In this document: positions 8,426 through 15,946 of the stretch, one piece after another
How positions within the stretch are numbered: the stretch's first letter is position 1
Layout: each line of letters begins with the position of its first letter
DNA from: Trinickia diaoshuihuensis
GTDB taxonomy: Bacteria; Pseudomonadota; Gammaproteobacteria; Burkholderiales; Burkholderiaceae
Direction: 5' to 3'
Assembly (NCBI RefSeq): GCF_003390925.1
Contig: NZ_QUBS01000081.1
Coordinates: forward strand, 248,001 to 312,000
DNA length: 64,000 nucleotides
The notes under the pieces: generated by a model
The model's input: the letters and a program-made list of their open reading frames with translations, nothing else
What the model was told of the DNA's origin: nothing
The model's database searches: none
Made by a program: the position numbers and the translations under genes

Positions 8426-9283
8426 ATGCCTTCCGTCCATTTGGCTCCCTATGGCGCATCGGCGCTCGGCGGTCTTGCCGCCGACGCGGGGGAAGGTCCG
8501 CCGAAGGCGGGCGATCGCAACGAGGTGGCCGTTGCCCAACTATGGCGGCAGCACATCGAGCACCGCGACGCGGATGCGCGCGAGGCGCTGATCATCATGC
8601 ACTTGCCTTATGCCCGAGCGGTTGCGGCGGGGTTATATGGCAAGCATGTCAATCACGAAGCCGAGTTCGACGAGTATATGCAGTGGGCAACGCTCGGTTT
8701 GATCGAAGCGCTGGACCGCTACGACCCAGGGCGCGGCGCGCAGTTTACGACTTATGCCTACGTGCGCATACAAGGCGCTATTCGCGATGGGCTCGAACAC
8801 ATTAGCGACCGGCAGGAACAGTTGAGCCTGCATCGCCGGCTGCTTGCCGAGCGAGCGGCTGCGGTGGAGCGCAGCGTCAGTGCCGAAGTCGGAGACGGTG
8901 CACAGCCATTCGATCGGCTCGCACGCGTCAGTGTCGGTTTAATGCTGACCTTCTTTCTCGACGGCACGGGCATGATCCATGACGAGGAGGGAACGTTGCC
9001 CGACGCGTGCTACGGTACGGTGGTTCTAAAGCAATCGCGTAAGCAAGTGCAGGAATTGATCGGCTATCTCACACCGCGCGAACAGTCGGTGGTGAAATTG
9101 CATTATCTGCAGGGGTTGACTTACAGCGAAATCGGGACCGTGCTGGACCTCACGCGCGGACGGATTTCGCAACTGCATGAGCAAGCCCTTACAAGGCTGC
9201 GAAAGTTATTCGCAGGACGTGAGGCGGCGAGCGCGCCGGGGAGCGGGGACGCTGCATCTCGCCCGGGCGACGACGTTCAATGA
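8426..9283 (+). CDS. FliA/WhiG-type sigma factor
   Basis: 285-residue sigma-70 family protein of the FliA (sigma-28) class. Region 2 is recognisable (RYDPGRGAQFTTYAYVRIQG) and region 4 carries the helix-turn-helix (LTPREQSVVKLHYLQGLTYS, then LTRGRISQLHEQAL). The middle region is more divergent than in the main FliA, so this is probably a dedicated paralogue for this operon rather than the housekeeping motility sigma factor. I found no clear sigma-28 promoter inside the operon. Confidence 0.88.
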   Translation: MPSVHLAPYGASALGGLAADAGEGPPKAGDRNEVAVAQLWRQHIEHRDADAREALIIMHLPYARAVAAGLYGKHVNHEAEFDEYMQWATLGLIEALDRYDPGRGAQFTTYAYVRIQGAIRDGLEHISDRQEQLSLHRRLLAERAAAVERSVSAEVGDGAQPFDRLARVSVGLMLTFFLDGTGMIHDEEGTLPDACYGTVVLKQSRKQVQELIGYLTPREQSVVKLHYLQGLTYSEIGTVLDLTRGRISQLHEQALTRLRKLFAGREAASAPGSGDAASRPGDDVQ

Positions 9284-9305
9284 TGTAACGATCGATGAGG
9301 AAGGT

Positions 9306-10457
9306 ATGCAGGCAGTGGGCGATGTGGAACGGTTGGCGCGGTTGACGTCTTACCTAGCCGGGGATCCCGACAACGATGCGCTGAGACAAGAGGTCTTCGA
9401 CCTCGCGCTGGCGTGCGGCCGCCGGGATGTCGCCGGCGAGCAGATTGGCTGGGCAACCTCGCGCGATGCGGCAAATGCGCCGTGGCGGCATCGCCATGCA
9501 TTGCTCGAACTTGCTCGAGATCGCTGGGCGCAGGCTGAAGCGCTGCTGCATGAATTGGTGGAGGAAGGGCACTCGGCGCCTGCCGTCGTATTCAATCTAG
9601 CAGTCGCCGAATTCGGTCAGAATAAGTTCGACGCGGCGATCGAACGGTTGCGGCCATTGCTCGTTCATTCGGAACCGCTGTTGCGCGATGCGTTGCAATT
9701 GACGCTTCAATGCCTACATCGCTTGCATTTGCTCGATGAGGCGGTGGCCCTGCTGGAGCGCTTCGACGCCGACGCCGGTGCGGGGAGCCTGGGTGTCGGC
9801 AGCTTGATCGCGCTGGATCTGGGCGACCTCGACCGAGTGGAGCGGTTCGCCCAACGGGCACTGGCGCGCGATCCGGCGCAGCACGAGGCTTTGGTTGCGC
9901 TCGGGAGCCTGCTCGTCGCGCGCCGGGAGGCCGCCGATGCACTGCAGCATCTCGAACTGGCGGCGCGCTTGCATCCCGCTGACGGGCGGACCCTGTCCGC
10001 GCTCGGAATGGCGCAGTTGTTGACGGAACGTCTGCAGGCCGCGCGCGAGACATTTTCAGAGGCGGTGCAGCGGATGCCCTCGCATATCGGAACGTGGCAT
10101 GGATTGGCATGGTCCTGCGTGCTGCAGCGGGATCTGATAGGCGCGCGCGATGCATTCGATCATGCGCTTGCACTCAACCGGGGCTTTGGCGAGAGTCATG
10201 GCGGCTTGGCCGTAGTCGACGCGCTGCAGGGGGATCGCGCCGCGGCGCAGTTGGGTATCGAGCGAGCACTGCGTCTCGACCCGCTCGGTTTGTCGGCGCG
10301 CTACGCCCAGGCCGTGCTAAGCGGGGATGCCGCCGACCCGGAACGCTTCGCAAGACTAGCGCGGCGCGTATTGGGGGCGAGACACGACGTGCAAGGGCGC
10401 GTGCTATCGGACATGGTTCTCGTCCATGCTCCCGGTGATAGCGCTGCTCGGCCGTAA
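9306..10457 (+). CDS. TPR-repeat protein, last gene of the flagellar operon
   Basis: 383 residues from an ATG with a good ribosome site (GAGGAAG), 22 bases after the sigma-factor gene. The sequence is a chain of tetratricopeptide-like helical pairs, for example RFAQRALARDPAQHEALVAL and HLELAARLHPADGRTLSALG. No signal peptide or enzyme motif is visible. TPR proteins act as scaffolds or chaperones; the context suggests a role with the flagellar export set, but a partner cannot be named. It converges on the - strand operon with a 16-base gap. Confidence 0.75.
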   Translation: MQAVGDVERLARLTSYLAGDPDNDALRQEVFDLALACGRRDVAGEQIGWATSRDAANAPWRHRHALLELARDRWAQAEALLHELVEEGHSAPAVVFNLAVAEFGQNKFDAAIERLRPLLVHSEPLLRDALQLTLQCLHRLHLLDEAVALLERFDADAGAGSLGVGSLIALDLGDLDRVERFAQRALARDPAQHEALVALGSLLVARREAADALQHLELAARLHPADGRTLSALGMAQLLTERLQAARETFSEAVQRMPSHIGTWHGLAWSCVLQRDLIGARDAFDHALALNRGFGESHGGLAVVDALQGDRAAAQLGIERALRLDPLGLSARYAQAVLSGDAADPERFARLARRVLGARHDVQGRVLSDMVLVHAPGDSAARP

Positions 10458-10473
10458 CCCGGCGGCCCCTGCT

Positions 10474-10896
10474 TTAGGCGCGCTCGAATGCATCGAGCAA
10501 CGTGACGAGGGACTTGCCGTTTGCCGCGCACTCCAACAGCGTGTCGGCGGCCGCGTCGATGTCGTCCCGAATCGATTCCATCTGCTCCATAGTCCGGATG
10601 ATTTGATCGACCAAGGTCGGAAAATTCGCGTCGCTTGCCGCTTCCTCTCCAAGCCGTCCGATCAGGCCATACTCGATGTACAGGCGAAAGGCCTGACGTC
10701 GCTTTTGGGGGTGATCGCGGTCGATGGCTTGAATGCGTTGCGCCAGACGCGCGCCGAGTCGTTCGCGCTTTGCGGCGCCGGCGTCGCCGATCGGTTCCTG
10801 GCGCGATTTCGCTACGGCCGTCTTCGTTTGAGCGGCCGGAACGGACTGGCTCTGGATCGTCTGGAACAGCCGGTCGAGCGGAGAGATCGGGCTCAT
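10474..10896 (-). CDS. Small helical protein of unknown function, last gene of the peptide cluster
   Basis: 140 residues, mostly helical and charged, with no signal peptide or membrane segment. I do not recognise the family. The start directly follows the stop of the TPR gene (TAA then ATG), so the two are certainly co-transcribed. It is the 3'-most gene of the set that begins at 16729. Confidence 0.65.
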   Translation of the reverse strand: MSPISPLDRLFQTIQSQSVPAAQTKTAVAKSRQEPIGDAGAAKRERLGARLAQRIQAIDRDHPQKRRQAFRLYIEYGLIGRLGEEAASDANFPTLVDQIIRTMEQMESIRDDIDAAADTLLECAANGKSLVTLLDAFERA

Positions 10897-11484
10897 TTAG
10901 CGCTGCGTATACGACGCAATCAGCAGATGCATCGACGCATCGTCCTCGACGGCCGGCTCGCCGGTCGGCGCTTGCGTGGTCCCGCTGCCCGGCCCCTCCG
11001 GAAGCGGCCCATGCACATCCAATTGAACGAGCTTTTCAAGCAGCGCAGTCATATCGGCGTTCAACGGCGCATTGTCTTTATGCGTTGAAAGTCCTTGCCG
11101 GATCCAAGCTTCGGCTTGCCCCCGATCGCCGTGCGCGATCGCCAGCATGCCGCGGGCGAAAGCCGCGAGTGGATGTTGCGTCGCCACGAGCGGCTCCCAA
11201 ATCGCTCGTGCCGCGTCCGCTAGGCCGGCCGTCATATACATCAAACCGAACTGAAAGCGCGCGATGGCTAGATGAGGCGCGCGCGAGAGACACGCCAAGA
11301 ATTCGGTCTCGGCCGCGGGGAAGTCGCCGGTCGCCGCGAAATTGGCGGCGCGCAAATAGTGCGGCTCCGGCGCGTGAGGCCGTGCTTCGCCGGCGGTTGC
11401 CAGCAGCGCTTGAGCGTCGCCCCAGCGCGCCTCCCGGCTGGCCGCTACCGCTTGTTCCAGCAGGGCGTCGAACGTCGTGTCCAT
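10897..11484 (-). CDS. TPR-repeat protein
   Basis: 195 residues from the ATG at 11484; the frame is open further upstream but without a supported start. It contains at least three TPR-like units (AREARWGDAQALLATAGEAR, PEPHYLRAANFAATGDF, LAIARFQFGLMYMTAGLADA) and an acidic, low-complexity tail. TPR proteins usually mediate protein contacts; here it lies between two unknown genes of the ATP-grasp cluster. It may be an adaptor for the peptide or for the propeller protein, which is inference only. Confidence 0.72.
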   Translation of the reverse strand: MDTTFDALLEQAVAASREARWGDAQALLATAGEARPHAPEPHYLRAANFAATGDFPAAETEFLACLSRAPHLAIARFQFGLMYMTAGLADAARAIWEPLVATQHPLAAFARGMLAIAHGDRGQAEAWIRQGLSTHKDNAPLNADMTALLEKLVQLDVHGPLPEGPGSGTTQAPTGEPAVEDDASMHLLIASYTQR

Positions 11485-11530
11485 AGCGCGTATGTTCCTA
11501 TTGCCAAGGCTGCGGTTGCGTGAGCGAGCG

Positions 11531-12679
11531 TCACTCGGCCGGGGCGCGCTCTTTACGAAGCGTCTTCGCCAATGCATCGAGTTCGAGCCCGACCGCACGA
11601 ACGTCCGACAGCGTTTTGACCGCTTCTATCCGGGCGAGTAACTGATCTTTTCGTACCTCCGTGCCGATCAGAACCTGTTGCGCTTCATCAGCTGCACCGA
11701 GCATGAGGCGAGCTGCGTCCTCGACACTGAGGTTACGGGCGCTAGCATAACTCTCGATGAGCTTCAGATCTTGCTGCCTAGCTTGCTTGCCGCCATTGAG
11801 TATCTGATGCGCGAGCGTCGTCTTGTATTGCGTGAGCAGGTCGTTGCCTGCGTAGTCGCCGAGTACATGCGCACGCCGGTCATTGACGATCTGCCGAAGC
11901 CTGCTTTGCAGACGGACGATTTCGTTGGCGCGTTGCGTGCTGGCCAACGGCGCGTGCCAGTCGCTCGGATCCATCGGGGGCGAGACGCTCGCCGTGTTGA
12001 TCGGTGCTTGCCAGCGTTCGCTGAGTAGGTTGCGGCGCAACTCGATCAACTCGTCTTGCGTCGCCGCGCTTCGAATTGCTCGGGCATAGTGCTCTCTCAC
12101 CACTTCCGTATGCGTGAGCGACTGCAGCATGTCGCGATCGAGGCGCACAATCAATTCGGCCGCCTCGTCCAGCGTGACACCTTGCGTCGTGGCGACCGAC
12201 CGTAACAACTCGAAATCGTTCGCCTCGTCCGACCCACCGGGCGCCGACACCGCCTGTCGGTAGCGGCGTGCTTCGTCGAGTTTTCGTTGACGCAGGAGAT
12301 CGCCCATGGAGCAGGTCGGCGCCCATCGCTCACGCGCCTGATCGATTTTCTGCCTCAGCAAGGTCAGTAACGCGCGGCGATTGCTTTCGAGCAGTGCCTC
12401 ATGAGGCTCCCGCGCGGTGGGTTCGCGGGCATCGGCGAATGTGCCGCCGTTGAAGCGCCAACCCCAGCAATTCGCGAGCGTCATACCCTCGGGCAAGTCA
12501 CCGAGGTAATGCGTGACGAAATACCAGTCTCCCTCGGATACGGGCGTGTAATTCGGATCGTCGGTGAAGTAGACGATGCGATTGGACTTGACCTGTGTGA
12601 CGATGAACCAGCCGGATGCGGCGGAGGCGGTGAGCTCCGCGCTGAGGTGATCGGGTGCTGATTGAGGGACGGAATTCAT
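11531..12679 (-). CDS. Unknown protein with an internal tandem duplication
   Basis: 382 residues. The N-terminal ~70 residues are a Trp/Tyr-rich small domain (TDDPNYTPVSEGDWYFVTHY, then CWGWRFNGG). The remainder is two diverged copies of a helical unit of about 125 residues. Matching signposts are GDLLRQ versus NDLLTQ, then GVTLDEAAELIV versus NLSVEDAARLML, and LTHTEVVREHYARAI versus LIGTEVRKDQLLARI. No catalytic motif is visible. The N-terminal part reminds me of phage-tail-associated small domains, but this is weak. It sits 9 bases downstream of the propeller fusion gene. Confidence 0.7.
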   Translation of the reverse strand: MNSVPQSAPDHLSAELTASAASGWFIVTQVKSNRIVYFTDDPNYTPVSEGDWYFVTHYLGDLPEGMTLANCWGWRFNGGTFADAREPTAREPHEALLESNRRALLTLLRQKIDQARERWAPTCSMGDLLRQRKLDEARRYRQAVSAPGGSDEANDFELLRSVATTQGVTLDEAAELIVRLDRDMLQSLTHTEVVREHYARAIRSAATQDELIELRRNLLSERWQAPINTASVSPPMDPSDWHAPLASTQRANEIVRLQSRLRQIVNDRRAHVLGDYAGNDLLTQYKTTLAHQILNGGKQARQQDLKLIESYASARNLSVEDAARLMLGAADEAQQVLIGTEVRKDQLLARIEAVKTLSDVRAVGLELDALAKTLRKERAPAE

Positions 12680-12688
12680 GATGAAGCG

Positions 12689-14362
12689 TCAATCGTAGTA
12701 GGGGTGAATGCGGAAGACCTTGAAGCCGGCGTCGTTGCTGGCACACGCCAGCAACGGCATGCCGTCGACGTGACCTATCGCGGGTGCCTGACGGAACGTG
12801 CCGCCGATCTGGCCTTCCCAGACCTTGATTTCTCGCGCCGGATCGAACACGGCGAGATGTCCCTGCCGAGACAGAACGATCAGATATTTACCGTATGCCC
12901 GCGGCGCCCAGACGCCGGGGCTGCGCAATCGGCTCAGCCATCGAATCTCGAAGGTCTCGACGTCGAATGCGGTTAGATGCCAGCGATTGTCGAGCACATA
13001 GACCGTGCCGTCGGCAACGTGCAGGAACTGATGAATGAGCCCGGGGCCGTGGCGGCGCGTACGTATACATTCGCCGGTTTCGAGGTCGAAGCTTTGGAGC
13101 TGTCCTTCCTCCGTCGCGACGAGCACCCTTGCACCGCTCACGGCGGGCTTGCCTCTGACCATGCCCAGTGTCGACGTTTTCCATCGCACGTGCCCGGAAT
13201 CCGCATCGACGCAGACGAGCGACCGATCGTTACACGTCGCGATGACGGCGTTGGCCTGCGCGGCGTAATGCGGTGTCGCGGGCGGCCAATATCCGTGTTC
13301 ATATCGCCAGATCACGCGGCCGCTTTTCCAGTCGAGCGAATACAAATGCCCGATCGGGGAGCCGGCGTTGTATTGCTCCGTGTTGATGAAAAGGCGCTCG
13401 TTTTGAAGATCCACCTCCGGCGTCGCATGCACATGCGAATCCGGACGCCAACGCCAAACGATTTCGCCGTCGCTTGCGTCGAGCCGCGTAATGGTCCCGT
13501 CGTAGCACCCGTAGACGACGCTTCGATCGACCACTTGCAACTGTTGAACGATGCCTTTATACGGCTGCTGCAGACTCGGGCGAGTCCATACCGTTTCGCC
13601 GGTCAGCGCGTCGAAGCGCCATATCTGTGCGCGGTCGTCGGCACCGAAGATGCCGCCGTCGGCGATGGCTGGGCTCGACTTGAACGGCGGCGTCGAGCCG
13701 TGATTGAACTCGAAACGCCACCACAACGGCTGATCCACGAAAGCAGGGGCGCTGCCGCGCATCCGCGGCGGGCGGGCGTCGTGGCAATCGCGCGACAGGC
13801 CGATATCGTGGCGCTTGAAAATTGAGGCGACCGGAAACCGGCTCACGGACAACTGCCGCGAACCGGACGGGCTCCAACTATCGAAGAGCACGGCGAGTCC
13901 ACATAGATGGAGATCGCGCCGATCGGCCTTCAACGCCTCGTCGACGAGCTGAACCGCCGTGCCTTTTCCGAGGAAATCATCGACGATCACTGCGCGCGCG
14001 CCGGGCGGGCAGGGGGCGCCCTCGACCCATCGCTTGCGATAGTAGGTCTTGCGCTGGTCCCGCACCATGAGCAGGGTGAGATCGATCCCGTCGGTCTGCA
14101 GGGCGGCGAGCGCGACTGCGTACAGCAGGGGCGCGCCGCCGAAGCCGGGGCCGATCAGCACTTCCGGACGCATCGGACGAATCAATTCCCACAGCAGCCG
14201 GCCGGCGGCATGGGCTTGTCCCGTGTGCGACAGCAGATCCTTGAAATCGAACGTGACGTCCTTGCCGAGGAGCAGCACCTGGCTGTAGATGGCGCGCCGC
14301 AGTTGCTCGCGATCAGCGGCCAGGGACGCCGGCCGCGAGCGCGTGATTTCAGGAGCGAGCAT
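12689..14362 (-). CDS. Phosphoribosyltransferase / PQQ-type beta-propeller fusion
   Basis: 557 residues from the ATG at 14362, two bases after the stop of the peptide gene. Residues ~15-170 are a type I phosphoribosyltransferase domain of the orotate PRTase kind, with the PRPP-binding loop VIVDDFLGKGTA and an upstream GPGFGGAPLL. From about residue 220 to the end come seven repeats of the PQQ/WD-propeller type, each with a D-x-x-(S/T)G-x-x-x-W-like pattern: DALTGETVWT, DASDGEIVWRW, DWKSGRVIWRY, DADSGHVRWK, DLETGECIRTR, DVETFEIRWL, DPAREIKVWE. There is no signal peptide, so it should be cytoplasmic. The domain fusion is unusual. Whether it acts as an enzyme or a sensor is unknown. Confidence 0.85.
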   Translation of the reverse strand: MLAPEITRSRPASLAADREQLRRAIYSQVLLLGKDVTFDFKDLLSHTGQAHAAGRLLWELIRPMRPEVLIGPGFGGAPLLYAVALAALQTDGIDLTLLMVRDQRKTYYRKRWVEGAPCPPGARAVIVDDFLGKGTAVQLVDEALKADRRDLHLCGLAVLFDSWSPSGSRQLSVSRFPVASIFKRHDIGLSRDCHDARPPRMRGSAPAFVDQPLWWRFEFNHGSTPPFKSSPAIADGGIFGADDRAQIWRFDALTGETVWTRPSLQQPYKGIVQQLQVVDRSVVYGCYDGTITRLDASDGEIVWRWRPDSHVHATPEVDLQNERLFINTEQYNAGSPIGHLYSLDWKSGRVIWRYEHGYWPPATPHYAAQANAVIATCNDRSLVCVDADSGHVRWKTSTLGMVRGKPAVSGARVLVATEEGQLQSFDLETGECIRTRRHGPGLIHQFLHVADGTVYVLDNRWHLTAFDVETFEIRWLSRLRSPGVWAPRAYGKYLIVLSRQGHLAVFDPAREIKVWEGQIGGTFRQAPAIGHVDGMPLLACASNDAGFKVFRIHPYYD

Positions 14363-14364
14363 CG

Positions 14365-14679
14365 TCAACCGCCATCGCCACCGCCGTCGCCGCCGCCGCC
14401 ATCGCCACCACCCCCTTCGCCGCCTTCGCCTTCCCCTTCCCCTTCGCCGGAGCCTTCGCTGCTCTCGCTACTTTCACTGCTTTCGCTACTCTCACTGGAT
14501 TCGCCGGTACCCTCACCGCCACCGCCGTCACCACCGGATCCGCCGAAGTAATACATCGTCTTCTCGACGACGGGATCACCGATCGGCAGTGCGCTGACCG
14601 GGGCGATGGAAAAAATCGGCGCCGCATGGAGGAATAACGTCGGGAAGCTGACGTTGTCCAGATCGATATCGGGTGGCAT
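14365..14679 (-). CDS. Gly/Ser/Glu-rich peptide, putative ATP-grasp-modified precursor
   Basis: 104 residues with a strong ribosome site (GAGGAG, 6-base spacing). Residues 1-45 are an ordinary-looking leader (MPPDIDLDNVSFPTLFLHAA...) ending in KTMYYFGG. Residues 46-104 consist only of Gly, Ser, Glu, Asp and one Thr: G/D spacers, then E followed by five SSE units at residues 60-75, then GEGEGEGE and GGGD repeats. Alternating hydroxyl and carboxyl side chains are what ATP-grasp ester-forming ligases use in graspetides, and an ATP-grasp gene lies 10 bases upstream. The SSE units use mixed Ser and Glu codons. Precursor function is inference; a disordered structural linker protein is the alternative. 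Confidence 0.7.
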   Translation of the reverse strand: MPPDIDLDNVSFPTLFLHAAPIFSIAPVSALPIGDPVVEKTMYYFGGSGGDGGGGEGTGESSESSESSESSESSEGSGEGEGEGEGGEGGGGDGGGGDGGGDGG

Positions 14680-14689
14680 GGTGCTCCTC

Positions 14690-15733
14690 TCAATTGAGAA
14701 AGTTGGGCTGTGTTTGAGGTACCGGTCGGCGCACTGCTGATGCCGAGGATGCGCGGCTCGCCGCGGTTGCCCCAAGGCTCGCGACGATGGCGGGATAGGC
14801 CAGCGGGTGCACGGCTGGGTGACTGTTCATTTCGAGCCACCAAAAGTGTTGCCCGTCATAGATCGCGTCTGCTGTGAATAGCGTGCCGGGACGCAAGTCT
14901 TCGGGAATTGCCGTATAGAGGAGCCGGCCGGCTTCGCGCAATTCGTCCCACCGTGGATTGACGTTCGTGCGCATGTCGAGCACTAGCCTCCCGCGCGGAG
15001 ACATGAGCGTTGATCCATAGCGGAACTCCACGATCTGACGCTCGCCCGGTTCGGGAACGTCGTCGAGCGACCGGCCGAAATACGCCAGTACGACGGCCGC
15101 GCGTTCGAGCAGATGCGAGAGTTCCGAGGGTTCGCATTTCTGCATCAAGTTGGCGCGATCCTCGATCAACCTGCGAAACGATGAGCGCCCATTGCCGGTC
15201 ACGCGCGGCATCGTATCGCGTTCGGCTGCCATCGGCGCCCCATTCCAGTACCAGACCTTGAAAATCTCGCCGTCGACGAACTGCTCGTAATAGTCGCGTC
15301 GCGACGAATCGATAAGGCATTGTGCGCAAGTGCGAAACGGCCCTTGAATCTGCGCGCCGAACGACGATGCCGCACGCTTGACGACGACATCGGTCATGTC
15401 GCTGTCCGTCGAAATCGAGTAAGCCGGAACGCGCAACCCGGCGTGGTGAGCCCATTGTTTGAATATCAGCTTGTCGTTCGCGGCCGGCCAGCGCTTGCTC
15501 CGATCAGGCAGCCAACCGGCGAAATGCGTGACTTCGTCGATCAGGGTGGAGGTGTATTGCGCAACGCCGTTCACGCTGGCGAGGAATTGCGGTTGCAGGA
15601 CCCAAAAGTACTCGCCTCGACGCAGCAGCGCTTGCATGCTCTCGCCGGCGATGATGAGTTCGAACCCCGCATCGAGCGCCGCCTGACGCAACCACCTGAC
15701 ATGATCGAAGAAATTGTTTTTGGATGCGGCCAA
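14690..15733 (-). CDS. ATP-grasp ligase (RimK/cyanophycin-synthetase-like), putative peptide-modifying enzyme
   Basis: 347 residues. I chose the TTG at 15733 because AGGAG sits five bases before it; the frame stays open upstream but that part is low-complexity and unsupported. ATP-grasp features in order: a lid region beginning NDKLIFKQWAHHAGLRVPAY, the nucleotide-binding Lys in VVVK (residue 119), a phosphate loop near SFGAQIQG, the acidic EQFVDGE, a VTGNGRSSFRRLI segment as in cyanophycin synthetase-like enzymes, and the metal-binding LEMN (residues 300-303). Such enzymes activate a carboxylate as acyl phosphate and join it to an amine or hydroxyl. The gene lies 10 bases before the Ser/Glu-rich peptide gene, its likely substrate. 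Confidence 0.82.
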   Translation of the reverse strand: MAASKNNFFDHVRWLRQAALDAGFELIIAGESMQALLRRGEYFWVLQPQFLASVNGVAQYTSTLIDEVTHFAGWLPDRSKRWPAANDKLIFKQWAHHAGLRVPAYSISTDSDMTDVVVKRAASSFGAQIQGPFRTCAQCLIDSSRRDYYEQFVDGEIFKVWYWNGAPMAAERDTMPRVTGNGRSSFRRLIEDRANLMQKCEPSELSHLLERAAVVLAYFGRSLDDVPEPGERQIVEFRYGSTLMSPRGRLVLDMRTNVNPRWDELREAGRLLYTAIPEDLRPGTLFTADAIYDGQHFWWLEMNSHPAVHPLAYPAIVASLGATAASRASSASAVRRPVPQTQPNFLN

Positions 15734-15903
15734 GGAAACTCCTGATCGTGGGGAACCGGCGCCCTTGCTGAGGAGCGCGGGAGCACTAAACGAGGCGCAA
15801 TGCAGCGGTCTCGATCGAACAAGGCATGTGCCGGTCGAACCGCTCCGGCGCGACTCGGCAGACGCTGTCGATCTAGGCATGACAAGTAGTCGTGCGCCCT
15901 CTT

Positions 15904-15918
15904 CGAAATGTTTAGGGC
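15904..15918. promoter_or_regulatory. 15-bp element, copy 1 (CGAAATGTTTAGGGC)
   Basis: This 15-mer lies between the oxygenase stop and the ATP-grasp start and is identical to the one at 16797-16811. It would be upstream of a promoter for the ATP-grasp gene. A run of eight T follows shortly after on the + strand. Confidence 0.55.
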
Positions 15919-15946
15919 TGCCGAAATTTTTTTTCGACCTGGCCGC

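Noticed and set aside
15734-15880. N-terminal extension of the ATP-grasp protein
   Set aside because: The extension is Ser/Arg-rich and lacks a ribosome site, while AGGAG precedes the TTG at 15733.
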